The position numbers were made by a program, and so were the translations under genes. The notes below the pieces were generated by a model, which searched no databases, was not told where the DNA came from, and worked only from the letters and a program-made list of their open reading frames with translations. A stretch of 64,000 nt of DNA from Pyrus communis (taxonomy: Eukaryota > Streptophyta > Magnoliopsida > Rosales > Rosaceae), in contig NC_084803.1 in NCBI RefSeq assembly GCF_963583255.1, positions 11,977,978 through 12,041,977 of the forward strand. The letters are read 5' to 3'. The first letter of the stretch is position 1. Every line of letters begins with the position of its first letter. Below, one piece after another: positions 9,931 to 20,930 of this stretch.

Positions 9931-12519
9931 ATGGCCTCCTCCAAGAGCGAGTACGTCTTCTACGCGCCGATCCCGTCAGGCCCCTACAACCCCCAACCTC
10001 AGCAAAACGTCGTCGTTCTAACTCATTACCGCCCCGCTCCCGACTACTGCTGCCGACGCTCTCTCCGCCTCTACATCTCAATCACCACCTCCCTCCTCCT
10101 CCTCTCCGCCGCCGTCTTCTTCCTCTACCCCTCCGACCCCACCCTCCAAATCGCCCGAATTAACCTCAACCACGTCCGAATCAACGCGGCCCCCAAGCCC
10201 ACTCTCGACCTCTCCTTCTCTCTCACCATCAGAGTTCGAAATCGTGACTTCTTCTCTCTGAATTACGACTCGCTCAAAGTTACGGTGGGGTACCGCGCGA
10301 GGGAGCTAGGGGTTGTGAGCTCCGACGGAGGGCGAGTGAGGGCCAGAGCATCGTCGTACGTGAACGCCACGCTCGTGATCGACGGGCTCCAGGTCCTCCA
10401 CGACGTGTTCTACTTGCTTGAAGATTTGGCCAAGGGGGTAATTCCCTTTGATACTGATACGGAGGTGGATGGAAGTTTGGGGCTTTTGTTCTTCAAGATT
10501 CCGATCAAGGTAAACTTGCTCTTGATGCAATGTAGAGTCTATTACTTCGAACTGATTCAATGTAGAAGCTTTTATCTGGAATTGGTTCTGTCTGATATTT
10601 GTTTTAAACATTGAGAGGTAAAGATTAAATTTTGCATTAGAATCTGTATCTATTTGGGAAATTTTTAAAGAAAGTTGCAAACACTCCGTTTCTGTAGTCT
10701 TCGATTTTTCGTATTTATAAGAAATTCGGTATGCTGAGTTTTGCTATCAGAGTTGGGAAATTGTGTAAGAAGTTTTATAACTAGTTCACATAATGTGCCT
10801 GTTTTCACTTCTCATTTGATTTACTGATTTCGCCTTTACTGTTCTTGAGGTTCGTAAAGTTTTCTTCTTTATGTAATTAGTACTTCACACATAGGATCAA
10901 ATTTTCAAGGTCAGAGCAGGTCGAGACATCCAGCATTGTTGAAATTTGATTGACGTCTAGTTTGATCAATCATTTAGGAAATGAGTTGAGAGGAAAGGTG
11001 CCGATAAGTTCTCATATATGCACTCATGATTGGTGCAGAGGGCTACTTGTTTACCCCCAATTTATTTTGTGTTGGAAAAGAAAGAGGAACAATTGTGTGT
11101 ACTTTTCATTGATGCATAGTATGTAATATAGTGCCGCTGCTAGTAGAAATAAGATTCTGATCCAAACCGTAGAGTTGCAGGAAGCCGAGATTTGGTAGGT
11201 GAAAGAATAGGCACATAAGGATAGAGTGACTATTGATATCTGCTAACAGATTTATCACTTTAGAAAAGATACGTGTGAAATCCTGCAATTGAATAAGGGT
11301 GAGATGGTTGAGGTGGACATTGATTTTGTTGTGCTTCACTTCACATTTAACCACTCTATCGTGCATGTTATATTAGATGTTAAATCTTTCATTCTAATAT
11401 TCTAATTGTGATCTTTAATGGTAATCAGGCGAGAGCGTCATGTGAAGTATATGTTGGTACAAACAATCAAACAGTTGTTCGTGAAGACTGCTACTCTAAG
11501 GTTAGGATTTTCTTTGCTTTCTTTAACTAATCTCAAACTCTGCAAAAATCTCTATAGTCCATGTGACATATTCATTTCCTATTTTCACGTCAATTTCATA
11601 TATTTGGAAGCTCCGTCCTCCTGTGCTATAGTTAGTCCTGACAGATTAATAAAATTCATTCTTCTTGCTCTGTAAGCACAAATAGGAAAGTGCTATTCAC
11701 ACACCCATTTTTACCTCCCATAGACCCTTGTTAAGTTTTGGCCATTGATATTCTTTAGTTCATGATCCAACGGCCGAAAATTGAAGGGTGTGTGAAAAGT
11801 AAAAATGGGTGTGTGGATAGCACTACCCCCACAAATAATGTCTTAATTTCTTGAAGAGGCTTATCCTTTGGCTCTACCCAATATGTTTAGAGGCATAGTT
11901 CATCTAGAAGCCGGGTTTACACCAGTTCCTCATAATAATGTGTCGTTTCTTTTGGTCTTGAGGTTCACCCTCCTTATCAACAAAGAATCGGTGATACGTT
12001 GACATGAATTTGCTTTCTTTGGGCCAGAGTCCTCTTACATTTTGTGCCAAATTCCTTGTGCATCTTTAGAAAATAATGAAATTAAATTCAATCAACTCAA
12101 CGATAGAGTTGTGCCGTCTGGTGGCTAAAGTTGCTTTATACTATTTAACGAAAGAAGTTTTCAAATATTAGTGTCTGTGGATGTGTTCTTGACCTGCATA
12201 TGAGAATTTTTTACATGCAAGAATTTTCTGCCTCAATGTCCATGAATTTTCACCTGCAAGACTTTGCTGCCTCAATGTCCTTGAGTTACATTGTCTTCCG
12301 CATGACCATCTCGATCAACGGACAAGACACATCCCTGGCGGGGTTTGATACCCCGTGTTTGAGAAGATGTGTAACTCGTACAGTTTGGCTCTAGTAAGAA
12401 GTTGAATAGCCGGTCTTGTTTCTACAGAAAAAATTCTAAACCGAAAATGTTGTGTCGTAATAGCCATGAGAGTGTTTAATTTACTGGTGATTAACTACCT
12501 TATTTGATTCTTGCAGTGA
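9931..12519 (+). CDS. LEA-2 / NDR1-HIN1-like (NHL) membrane protein
   Basis: Three exons are inferred: 9931-10509, 11429-11500 and 12517-12519, the last supplying only the TGA stop. They encode 217 residues. The N-terminus is proline-rich and cytosolic (PIPSGPYNPQPQQ), followed by a CCRR motif. One membrane segment lies at about residues 48-66 (ISITTSLLLLSAAVFFLYP), then an LEA_2 beta-sandwich (LDLSFSLTIRVRNRDFFSLN; residues about 85-190). Members of this family are plasma-membrane proteins tied to defence or stress responses; no enzymatic activity is known. Exon 1 is strongly GC-rich. If intron 2 were not spliced, a stop would come soon after 11500, so the C-terminus changes little. A hAT-type MITE sits in the last intron. 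Confidence 0.75.
11685..11829. mobile_element. 145-bp hAT-type MITE in an LEA-2 gene intron
   Basis: Terminal inverted repeats start GGAAAGTGCTATTCACACA and, on the other strand, GGGGTAGTGCTATCCACACA; both run into CCCATTTTTAC. It is flanked by the perfect 8-bp duplication CACAAATA (11677-11684 and 11830-11837). There is no coding sequence. Confidence 0.85.
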
Positions 12520-13330
12520 AATCAATGGAGTTTTACTGCTGTATAACCTGTAAATTGGATGCTAAAGGCGAAAACCGACAGTTGCAGTCCGTGTGCATAC
12601 TTATCGAGTTCGAATTGATCACGGACAGCATGTAGAATGTGAACAGGGTGTGCTTGATTATGCAATCAACGAAGCTTGAATAGCAAAACAAAATCATTAG
12701 ATGAAAATCCCAGTGGGGAAGGCTTTTACTTGTTTCACTGTACTCTGTAACATTTGGTTCCTCAATCAACTTTGCGGTCGAAACGTGTCAATTTTAACTA
12801 AGGATCCAACGTCGGTGGATGCTATAAAATCTCGAATTATCAATGTCATTTTCATATGCACACTGTGGAGTATGGACCAACAAATGCAATAATGTAGACT
12901 GTCAACGTTGGGGTAGAAATTGGTTTGGGGAAAACGCTAATTCGGTGATTAGGTAATGCTTAATCTCGATGCAAAGTATTACGAAACTATAATATAAATT
13001 TTCTTTTGAGAGATGAGAATTTAAAACTCGCAGACAGAATGATACACTGCTCTATCCAATTTGATAATAGAAGTGTAGTCACATTGGCGATTAGAGTTTT
13101 TTTTTATGCACCTGAGTTTAAATCGGCGCTATATAAATTTGTTTTATCATCGATGGCAGGACAATCGAATGCAATAAAAAATAAACCGTTAGAAATGGGA
13201 AATAAAAAAGACAATTATTATTATGCACAAATTACTTGATGCATAAGTTGAGAGAAAAACAGATCACCCATATATATGATAATCTTTTCTCCTTAATTTG
13301 TACACACGATTTGCACTACTATAATAGAAC
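12520..13330. other. Spacer with 3' UTR of the LEA-2 gene
   Basis: The 3' UTR of the preceding gene is followed by AT-rich sequence. Short ORFs here show no family resemblance. No repeat was identified. Confidence 0.4.
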
Positions 13331-13333
13331 TAA

Positions 13334-13648
13334 TTAATTACTCGACATATTTCCTCTCAACTTCCGACCACCGCCCCAGGCGTACTCAGCATGGTGTTGC
13401 CTACACCGGAACGACCCCGGATGCCGCGTCGGCGAGCACAAGCACCGCCTTGTATTGCCGCCACCGCTGCCACCTCCAGCAGCAGCCTCTCCAACCCTTC
13501 TGGCCGCAGCTGCAGCCGCATGCAGGTTCACTGCCGTCTCTACCGCCACATACGCCTCCAGAAGAAGCCACCTGCGATGCTGCTGTAGCACGGCCAAGTC
13601 TCTCACTCTCCGTCTCACCGAATTAGGCACGCCTGAAGGGTGACACAT
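13334..13648 (-). CDS. CLCSPT-motif (serine-rich-related) protein, second copy
   Basis: This is a 104-residue frame from the ATG at 13648 (MCHPSGVPNSVRRRVRDL). The N-terminal half is Arg/Leu-rich and helical, followed by an alanine block (HAAAAAARRVGEAAAGG). The C-terminal motif is CLCSPTRHPGSFRCRQHH, followed by AEYAWGGGRK. The motif is the same as in the 3388 gene, but here it carries the AEYxWGG extension that I associate with the longer branch of the family. Function is unknown. The extended frame upstream of this ATG has no other ATG, so I chose 13648. The gene is GC-rich relative to its surroundings. Confidence 0.7.
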   Translation of the reverse strand: MCHPSGVPNSVRRRVRDLAVLQQHRRWLLLEAYVAVETAVNLHAAAAAARRVGEAAAGGGSGGGNTRRCLCSPTRHPGSFRCRQHHAEYAWGGGRKLRGNMSSN

Positions 13649-14099
13649 AATTTCTAGCCTCCAATTCCGGAAAACTGAATTACAAAACAAAATGGTAATT
13701 TTGAAAATTCAGAGCAGATTGAGAAATTGAGAGCAAAGGAATGTGGGAAGGGACTACAGAATTATACGGAGGAATAAGAAAATATTTATAAGAGGGGAAG
13801 ATGGCTAAGCCAAGTTAATTTGGCATGAAAAGAAGGTAGATTTTCGATATGATTCCCGTGAAAGAAAAAGCTACAATTTTTGCTTTTAAACGATGCTTTA
13901 ATTCTTGAGGAGGAGTTTGTGATGGTCAAGGTATGAGAGGTTGTGTCAGAGCCCAGGCAAGCCACGGCTGCACTCTTTGAGTCGTTGCCTGTTATCGATA
14001 GACTTGTATATAACGTGTAAATTGTTTTCGATAGATATGCACCAAGGCTGAAACAACTTTTATATTATATGTTCCAACTGGCCCACCAGAGAGAGACAT

Positions 14100-14335
14100 T
14101 GTTAGACAAATAAGGAATATGGTTGGAGTCCTTGTGTAATTGTATATAATATTATTATTGGAAGAATAAGCCGTCCTACAGCCGTCCTACCTTGTCCTAC
14201 CTACACATTTGTATCATGTATATATCCTTGTAATCTTGTAGAGAAACATAATGAGAAAAAAACATTCTCTTCCATTTTTCCACATTCACGTATCAATAAC
14301 AAATATATTTTTTAGCCTACATACCTTTTTCTACA
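14100..14335 (+). repeat. 5' LTR of copia element 1
   Basis: A 236-bp LTR starting TGTTAGAC and ending CTACA, matched by the 3' LTR. It holds a short tandem GCCGTCCTAC repeat and a TATATAA-like box near 14143. Confidence 0.95.
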
Positions 14336-14352
14336 TGGTATCAGAGCAGGTT
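14336..14352 (+). other. tRNA-iMet primer binding site, copia 1
   Basis: TGGTATCAGAGCAGGTT directly abuts the 5' LTR. It is complementary to the 3' end of plant initiator tRNA-Met, the usual minus-strand primer of copia elements. Confidence 0.9.
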
Positions 14353-14372
14353 CAGCTTTCTCTGCCGTTCCC

Positions 14373-17300
14373 ATGGCTGACTCTTCTTCTTCCGATGGTG
14401 TTTTTTCCCTTCATCATTCCGACCACCCGAATCTTGTCCTTGTATCCAAGAAGTTGCAGCTTGCGATGCCTGACCTCTTTGCCGAGCAGCACTCCCGTGT
14501 TCTAGCTGCTCTACGTGACACCACCACCCCTCCTCAGGCCAATGCCGTGCTCACTACTGATTTTGCCCAAGGTTTGTTACATGTCACCTCTCGTCATGAT
14601 CAATGGATTCTTGACAGTGGTGCTACGGATCATATTACTTCTTCCGCTTCATGTTTGGTTAATCGTTCTCCTTCACATTTGCCGCCTGTTTCTTTGCCTA
14701 GTGGTGTTTCCGCTCCCATTACTTTTACCGGCACTTTTCCTTTAAATTCATCAGTTACTTTGAAGGATGTTTTATGTGTCCCTAATTTCCGAGTGGACCT
14801 TTTATCGGTTGGTAAACTTACAGATGGATTATCGTGTTCCATAACCTTCTTTCCTTCTTGGTGTGTTTTGCAGGATTTGGTTTCGAAGGCGACGATTGGT
14901 GTGGGTAAGCGACGTGGCGATCTGTATTACCTTGTGGCCCTTACCTCTTATCTCCCCACCCGTCAACCTCTCTGCAACATCATTACCATCCCCTCCTCCC
15001 TCTGGCATAGGCGTCTTGGTCACCCCTCCTCCACTCGTTTGCAAGCTTTAGCATCTAGCTCTCTTAATTGTACTTTTGATTCTAGTCATATTTGTGATGT
15101 TTGTCCGTTGGCAAAACAAACTCGTCAACCTTTTCTTTTGAGTTCAATTTCCTCAACTTTCCCTTTTGCTTTAATTCATTGTGATATTTGGGGCCCGAAT
15201 CGTCAATCTTCTCTTTCTGGTGCTCATTATTTCTTAACCATTGTGGATGATTTTTCTCGCTTTACGTGGGTCTTCCTCATGAAACATAAATCCGACACTC
15301 AACAATTAATTAAGGATTTTTTTGCTTATGTCACTACCCAATTCCGCACTACCATCCAATGCATTCGTACTGACAATGGTGGTGAATTTTTATCTCTTCG
15401 TAGTTTTTTCTCTGATCATGGGGTGCTTTTACAAACTTCTTGTGTTTATACCCCCCAACAAAATGGCATTGTTGAAAGAAAACATCGTCATCTTCTTGAA
15501 ACCGCTCGCGCCCTTCGTTTTCAATCCCATCTTCCTATCAAGTTTTGGGGGGGAATGTGTTTTTACCGCTACTTATCTCATCAATCGTTTCCCTACCCGT
15601 CTTCTCCATCATAAATCCCCATTTGAGGTTCTCTTTTCGAAAACCCCATCTTATGACCACTTCCACGTCTTTGGTTGTCTGGCATATGCCACCTCTGTCA
15701 CTCCCACCACCAAATTTTCCCCTCGGGCTCATCGTTGCATTTTTCTCGGTTATCCTCTGGGACAAAAGGCCTATACCCTTTACGATCTCGACAATCACCG
15801 CATTTTCACTAGTCGAGACGTCATCTTTCACGAAACTACTTTCCCTTATGCCGTTTCTCACCCTCCTATCCCATCCTCTTCGCCTACCCTACCCATCCCA
15901 CCCTCTCTGGACTTTACATATAACCCACCCCTTCCTGCCCCGACGCCTCATCCTCCTCCACCTTCTTCCCCTTCCACGCCTCCCACAGATTCCCTTGCTG
16001 CCCATTACCCGTTCCTCCCCATGCCCCTGCCCTCTCGGCATCCCCTCCTTCCCCCCCCTACTTCCTTACCTTTCACCCTTTTACCCACGGACATCCCTAC
16101 CCCCCCACTACCTACCAATCCTCCCCTTCCCCGCACCTCTTCCTGTGCCCATAAACCTCCATCCTATTTAAAAGACTACGTTTGCTCGCAGGTGATTCTG
16201 CCATCCCACCCATCTTCGACTTCGCAACCCGGTTCTACACAAGGTACGCGATATCCACTTTGTAATTTTCTCTCTTATCACCGTTACTCTCCCAGGCATT
16301 TTTCTTACATTAACTCTGTCAGTCGGACTGTGGAGCCTTCCTCCTTTGCCGAGGCTGCCACTGACCCCAATTGGCAACGTGCTATGACTGAGGAGCTTCA
16401 AGCTTTACATGCTAATGGTATTTGGACTTTAACTTCCTTGCCCCCTGGCAAAATTCTCATTGGTTGTAAGTGGGTGTACAAACTCAAGCACAATTCCGAC
16501 GGCTCTATTGACCGCTACAAAGCTCGTTTGGTTGCTAAAGGCTTCACTCAGGCTGAAGGTATTGATTATCATGACACTTTTTCTCCTACTGCTAAGATGA
16601 TTACGGTGCGTTGTCTTCTTGCTCTTGCTGCTAGTCAGTCTTGGTCTCTTCATCAGCTTAATGTTAATAATGCTTTCTTACATGGTGACTTACATGAAGA
16701 AATCTATATGTCTCCTCCTCCTGGTCTTCGGCGACAGGGGGAGAATCTTGTGTGTCGCCTTCACAAGTCACTTTATGGTCTTAAGCAGGCTTTTCGCCAA
16801 TGGTTTGCCAAATTCACTAGTGCCATCATTTCTGCCGGTTTTCAACAATCCAAAGCTGACTATTCATTGTTCACTAAAAAGTCTGGTATTTCTTTCACAA
16901 GTTTGCTCATTTATGTGGATGATATTGTGATTACAGGCAATGATGCTAGTGCCATTAATTCTCTGAAGTCTTTCCTCCGTGATCATTTTCGGATAAAAGA
17001 CCTTGGTGATTTAAAATATTTTTTGGGTATTGAGGTTTCTCGTTCCAAACAAGGGATTTATATTTCTCAACGCAAGTATGCATTAGAGATTCTCAAGGAC
17101 TATGGTTTTTTGGGAGCACGACCCATTGCTTTTCCTATGGATGACACAAAATTATCTGATAAAGGAGAACTTCTCAAGGATCCTGAAAAGTATCGACGAT
17201 TAGTAGGTCGGTTAATATATCTCACTATCACTCGCCCGGATATCACCTATTCTGTACATGTTCTAAGCCGTTTTATGCACGAGCCAAGGATATCTCATAT

Positions 17301-17862
17301 GGATGCTGCGCTTCGTATTGTTCGTTATTTGAAGGCTACTCCAGGTCAAGGTTTATTATTTCGTTCTGACAACCAGACCAAGTTAACTGCGTTTTGTGAT
17401 TCTGATTGAGCAGATTGCCCTATCACTCGCCGTTCGACTACTGGGTATTGTGTATTCTTGGGCGGTTCTTTGATTTCTTGGCGGACGAAACGACAGAAAA
17501 CCGTTTCGCTCTCTTCAGCAGAGGCGGAATATAGGGTCATGGCAGGTGCTTGTTGCGAGATAGTTTGGCTTCGTTTTTTGTTGAAGGATTTGAACATTCC
17601 TTTGGATGGTCCTTCCATTTTATTTTGTGATAATCAAGCAGTGTTACATATAGTTGCCAATCCTGTTTTTCATGAACGAACTCGTCACATTGAGATGGAT
17701 TGTCACTTTATACGAGATAAGATTGTAGATGGCACAATAGAGACCAAGCATGTGGGTACGGCACAACAGTTGGCAGACTTGTTTACCAAACCTCTTGGGA
17801 AAGAAAAGTTTTCGGGTATGTTACGCAAGTTGGGAGTTCTTGACATCCACTCTCCAACTTGA
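14373..17862 (+). pseudogene. Defective gag-pol of copia element 1
   Basis: The frame opens with ATG 14373 (MADSSSSDGVFS) but jumps after about 30 codons from the gag start (HPNLVLVSKKL) to the region before protease. Most of gag and its zinc knuckle are therefore gone. Then come protease DSGATDH, the pre-integrase HRRLGHPS and CDVCPLAKQ, integrase HCDIWGP, RTDNGGEF and QQNGIVERKH, RT YVDDIV and RNase [10 protein letters not shown] run of seven G near 15546 shifts the frame; the pol frame resumes as ECVFTATYLINR. TGA at 17407-17409 replaces the Trp of CDSDW. The RT motif LNVNNAFLHG has Asn where the catalytic Asp (as in LDVxNAFLHG) belongs. The product cannot be functional. Confidence 0.9.
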
Positions 17863-17869
17863 GGGGGAG
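17861..17869 (+). other. Polypurine tract, copia 1
   Basis: GAGGGGGAG immediately precedes the 3' LTR and follows the RNase H stop codon, the expected plus-strand priming site. Confidence 0.85.
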
Positions 17870-18107
17870 TGTTAGACAAATAAGGAATATGGTTGGAGTC
17901 CTTGTGTAATTGTATATAATATTATTATTGGAAGAATAAGCCGTCCTACAGCCGTCCTACCTTGTCCTACCTACACATTTGTATCATGTATATATATCCT
18001 TGTAATCTTGTAGAGAAACATAATGAGAAAAAAACATTCTCTTCCATTTTTCCACATTCACGTATCAATAACAAATATATTTTTTAGCCTACATACCTTT
18101 TTCTACA
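17870..18107 (+). repeat. 3' LTR of copia element 1
   Basis: A 238-bp LTR, the same as the 5' LTR except for two extra bases in the TATATA run near 17993. Confidence 0.95.
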
Positions 18108-18146
18108 GACATGGTGTCCTCTCTTGATCCTGTTTGCTTGCGAGGA

Positions 18147-18325
18147 TCCTTAAAATTTTCTAATCGTGTTCATTTATCGTATGTGCAATCAATTTTCATT
18201 ATGTACTGTTTATATTAAATTTAAATAAAAAAATTTATAATAATTTCTGACCGCACAATATATAATAAACGAATATAATATAAAGATATTCGAAATCCTC
18301 AAAGAGAATCTGAAAAGTATTCTCG
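18147..18325. mobile_element. GGATCC-type palindromic MITE, copy 2
   Basis: It starts with GAGGATCCTTAAAATTTTC and ATCGTGTTCATTTATCGTA, then an AT-rich loop, then CGCACAATATATAATAAACG and ATCCTCAAAGAGAATC in inverted sense. It resembles the copies near 31384 and 56566. Edges are approximate. Confidence 0.45.
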
Positions 18326-19600
18326 TTCCAACTTCCACATAGATTAGATGATACTAGTACTTACGTTCCCTTTTGAATTCTGCCACGTGGGATACACTTG
18401 TCCTTTTCTTGGCACCAAGTTTTTCTTCGTGATCAATCTAGAGCTAGGCGTTTGGGTACGAGTAACCTGATATTTACATGGTAAGACGCTCTCAACAAGG
18501 AACAGATTCGTTATTATACACAGTAGAATTCAGCTGTATGGTCCGTCAATTGTGAATGCCACGTGATCAATCAGTTGATTAAGTTGTCTTGTCAAAATTT
18601 TTCTATAATCATAAATTTAATATAATGATATTATCTCTATCTATATATATAAAGTCGGAGGCCACTTTTAGTATCACAGTGTTTGGATCCAAATTTATAT
18701 TATCGACTTGTGCAATCAAGGTCGTTGAATGAGCATAACTTCACACTGTCATATGAAGAAATTAAGATAATTTTATTGTTAAGAGATAATATTATGATTT
18801 TTAATCATGATGATTATTTCTTAATAGTGAATTATCTTGGTTTTTCTCTTGTTCTAGATAAACGTGATGCAAATAATATCTCTAACCTACAATTCAAATT
18901 AATTGGAGATATTCGGCATATGACAATGCATCTACCACTAGATTAATTTCATGCAATTAATCTATGCATGGGATAAAGATGAAATTGAAATGGTAATGTT
19001 GTCATAATGGCTTTTGGGATTAGCCAAAGACCTACATGCTTGCCATGCACGTGGATTATCACTAGTCGACTGGTTATCTATCTAAGTCTCGGTCGAGAAG
19101 GATTTTCGTCCTTATTGGTAGAGGTCATCTCTTTAGCCTTTTCGGAGAAGTGAGGTGTTACAGGTTACTATTTTCGGCACATTGAAAGCCGAATTTGATA
19201 CTGAACTTCGCAGAACTAGTAGCCTTGTCTTCAGGCTCTAGAATCCGAAGGCCGATATATGTTCCTTCCTCGGCCACAGTCACAAGATCAATAAGTCAAC
19301 AGCACGCTCAACGCAACGTCAACATATTTTACTCCCCAACCGAGCTCGGCCGATGAGTTAGCACGCCTCGCATACAACCGAATGACGTAGTTAGCTTATT
19401 AATTACTCAGCATGTGCGCTACGTAGGCTTGGTAGTTTTTATGGTCAACACACAGCTTCGACAAAAATATTAGGACAAAATTGCCTCTGAACCAAAAAAA
19501 ATTCAAAAGCAGCCCAATATAATATATCAAATAATGCAGGGGTAGTTTGGTAATTTTCCATCATAAAATATAATATAAATATAAGTGGGAATAGAGAAAA
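18326..19600. other. Spacer with a GC-richer, non-coding block
   Basis: An AT-rich stretch with a weak ORF (18683-18946, no ATG at its start) is followed by a GC-richer block, about 19020-19440, with recurrent TCGGC/GCCGA motifs and no open frame. That block may be an old LTR or other retroelement remnant, but I could not find paired ends. Confidence 0.35.
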
Positions 19601-19612
19601 GAATAAAAAAAT

Positions 19613-20315
19613 GGGTAAATTACACTTTCATACCTCAGGTTTGGGGTATATTTCAATTCTTTACAACATCTTCAAAACATTTCACTTTAATACCTTAAGT
19701 ACTATTTTATTTCAAAATAATACTTCCGTTACATTTTCCATCTATTGATCTGTTAAATGCTGACGTGGCTGCCAAATGTCTGCCATGTGGCAAATAAAAT
19801 AATTTTTTTTAAATTTCTCAAAAAAAAAAAAAAAAAAAAATTGTCCATCCCCCACCCCCTCCCCTCAGGCAACCCAGAAGAAGAAGAAAAAAAAGAAATG
19901 GGTTTCAAATTACCATAACCCACCTCCCACCCCGCGACCCTCCTTCCGCCTCCCCCCCAACCCCCCGCCCGGCGACCCTCCTCCCGTCCCCTTACCCACC
20001 CTGACCCATCTCTCTTCCTCCCTCTTCTTCTTGCGAGTTTCTCTTGTTTTTTGTTTTTTTTTTTTTTTTTTTTTGAAAAAATTCAGGTTTTTTTTATTAA
20101 AAATTATTTTATTTGCCACGTGGCAGACATTTGGCAGCCACGTGGCATATATGTGGCAACCACGTCAGTATTTAAAGGATCAATGGATGAAAAATGTAAC
20201 GGAGGTATTATTTTGAAATAAAATAGTACTTAAGGTATAAAAGTGAAATGTTTTAAAGATGTTGTAAGGAATTGAAATAGACCCTAAACATCAGGTATGA
20301 AAGTGTAATTTACCC
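19613..20315. mobile_element. 703-bp long-TIR MITE (Mutator-like)
   Basis: Inverted arms of about 190 bp start GGGTAAATTACACTTTCATA on each strand. They are flanked by the perfect 9-bp duplication TAAAAAAAT (19604-19612 and 20316-20324). A 9-bp duplication with long TIRs is the signature of Mutator-like elements. The unpaired centre is A-, T- and C/G-homopolymer rich with no ORF, so it is non-autonomous. The arms contain GCCACGTGGC-type palindromes. Confidence 0.85.
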
Positions 20316-20446
20316 TAAAAAAATTGAAGGATGAGTGAAAGTTGATGGTGCTCACGTGAAGGAGAAAGAAAAATATAATGAAAAATAAAGAAAATCATGA
20401 ATATTGTGTTCAAAACATCTTAAGAAGCATATAATGTCGGTTATAA

Positions 20447-20930
20447 AAAAGGTTTTTTCGCACACGGATAATAATGTGATTAAATAAGTTGTTAAATTAT
20501 TATTATTTTTTAAACAAACGATATTATCTACACTAAGGAAAAAGGGGGTGGGCTTAGCTTCAAAATGGACTAGCAATAATGTGATACAATCAGTTGTTTA
20601 TTAAATATTAGGGAACTATTATTAGCACTCCAAAAATCTCATTCTACAATCCTCAAAAGTGTATTTTTCTTTCTAATTATAGAAAGTTTGGAGTGCCAAA
20701 TAAGATTTTTGGAGTGCTAATAACAATTCCCAAATATTATTTTCTTTATAAAAAAAGGTATTTCGCACGCGGATAATAATATGATTAAATTAATTGTCAA
20801 ATGATTTTTTTTTTAACAAACGATATTATCTACACTAAGGGGGAGGGGAGTGAGCTTAGTGACTTAGCCTCACAATGGGCTAGCAATAATGTGATTCAAT
20901 CAATTGTTTATTAAATATTATTTTATCTAT
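20447..20930 (-). repeat. Direct duplication of about 170 bp containing SINE fragments
   Basis: Segments 20447-20610 and 20750-20930 share TTCGCAC(A/G)CGGATAATAAT, AACGATATTATCTACACTAAG and GCTAGCAATAATGTGATACAATCA-like sequence in the same order. The shared part includes the 3' end of the Au-like SINE seen at 49450 and 51684, in minus orientation. The hAT-like MITE at 20611 separates the two units. Confidence 0.65.
20611..20731. mobile_element. 121-bp hAT-like MITE (copy 2, intact)
   Basis: Terminal inverted repeats begin GGGAACTATTATTAGCACTC and GGGAATTGTTATTAGCACTC. It is flanked by the perfect 8-bp duplication AAATATTA (20603-20610 and 20732-20739). It matches the 121-bp copy at 4959. 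Confidence 0.85.

Larger units (their letters stand above)
14100..18107 (+). mobile_element. Ty1/copia LTR retrotransposon 1, young but defective
   Basis: A complete insertion with LTRs at 14100-14335 and 17870-18107 and a perfect 5-bp target duplication GACAT (14095-14099 and 18108-18112). The primer binding site TGGTATCAGAGC follows the 5' LTR, and a polypurine tract GAGGGGGAG precedes the 3' LTR. The LTRs are identical except for one extra TA in a TA run, so insertion is recent. Internally, most of gag is missing, and pol has one frameshift, one nonsense codon and a changed RT aspartate. The clade looks like the Ale/Retrofit type, by eye only. Confidence 0.95.

Noticed and set aside
14336..14352. 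tRNA gene
   Set aside because: Only the 12-17 bases complementary to the tRNA 3' end are present; it is a primer binding site. I saw no complete tRNA in the window.
15545..16171. 208-codon proline/leucine-rich ORF
   Set aside because: A shadow frame of the copia pol region and its C-rich linker.
18683..18946. 87-codon ORF
   Set aside because: It begins at TTG, is AT-rich, and has no recognisable domain or splice context.
19020..19440. Gypsy-type solo LTR
   Set aside because: GC-richer, retroelement-like block, but I could find no TG...CA ends or target duplication.
19910..20119. Lys/Gly-rich minus ORF
   Set aside because: Arises from homopolymers in the centre of the long-TIR MITE.
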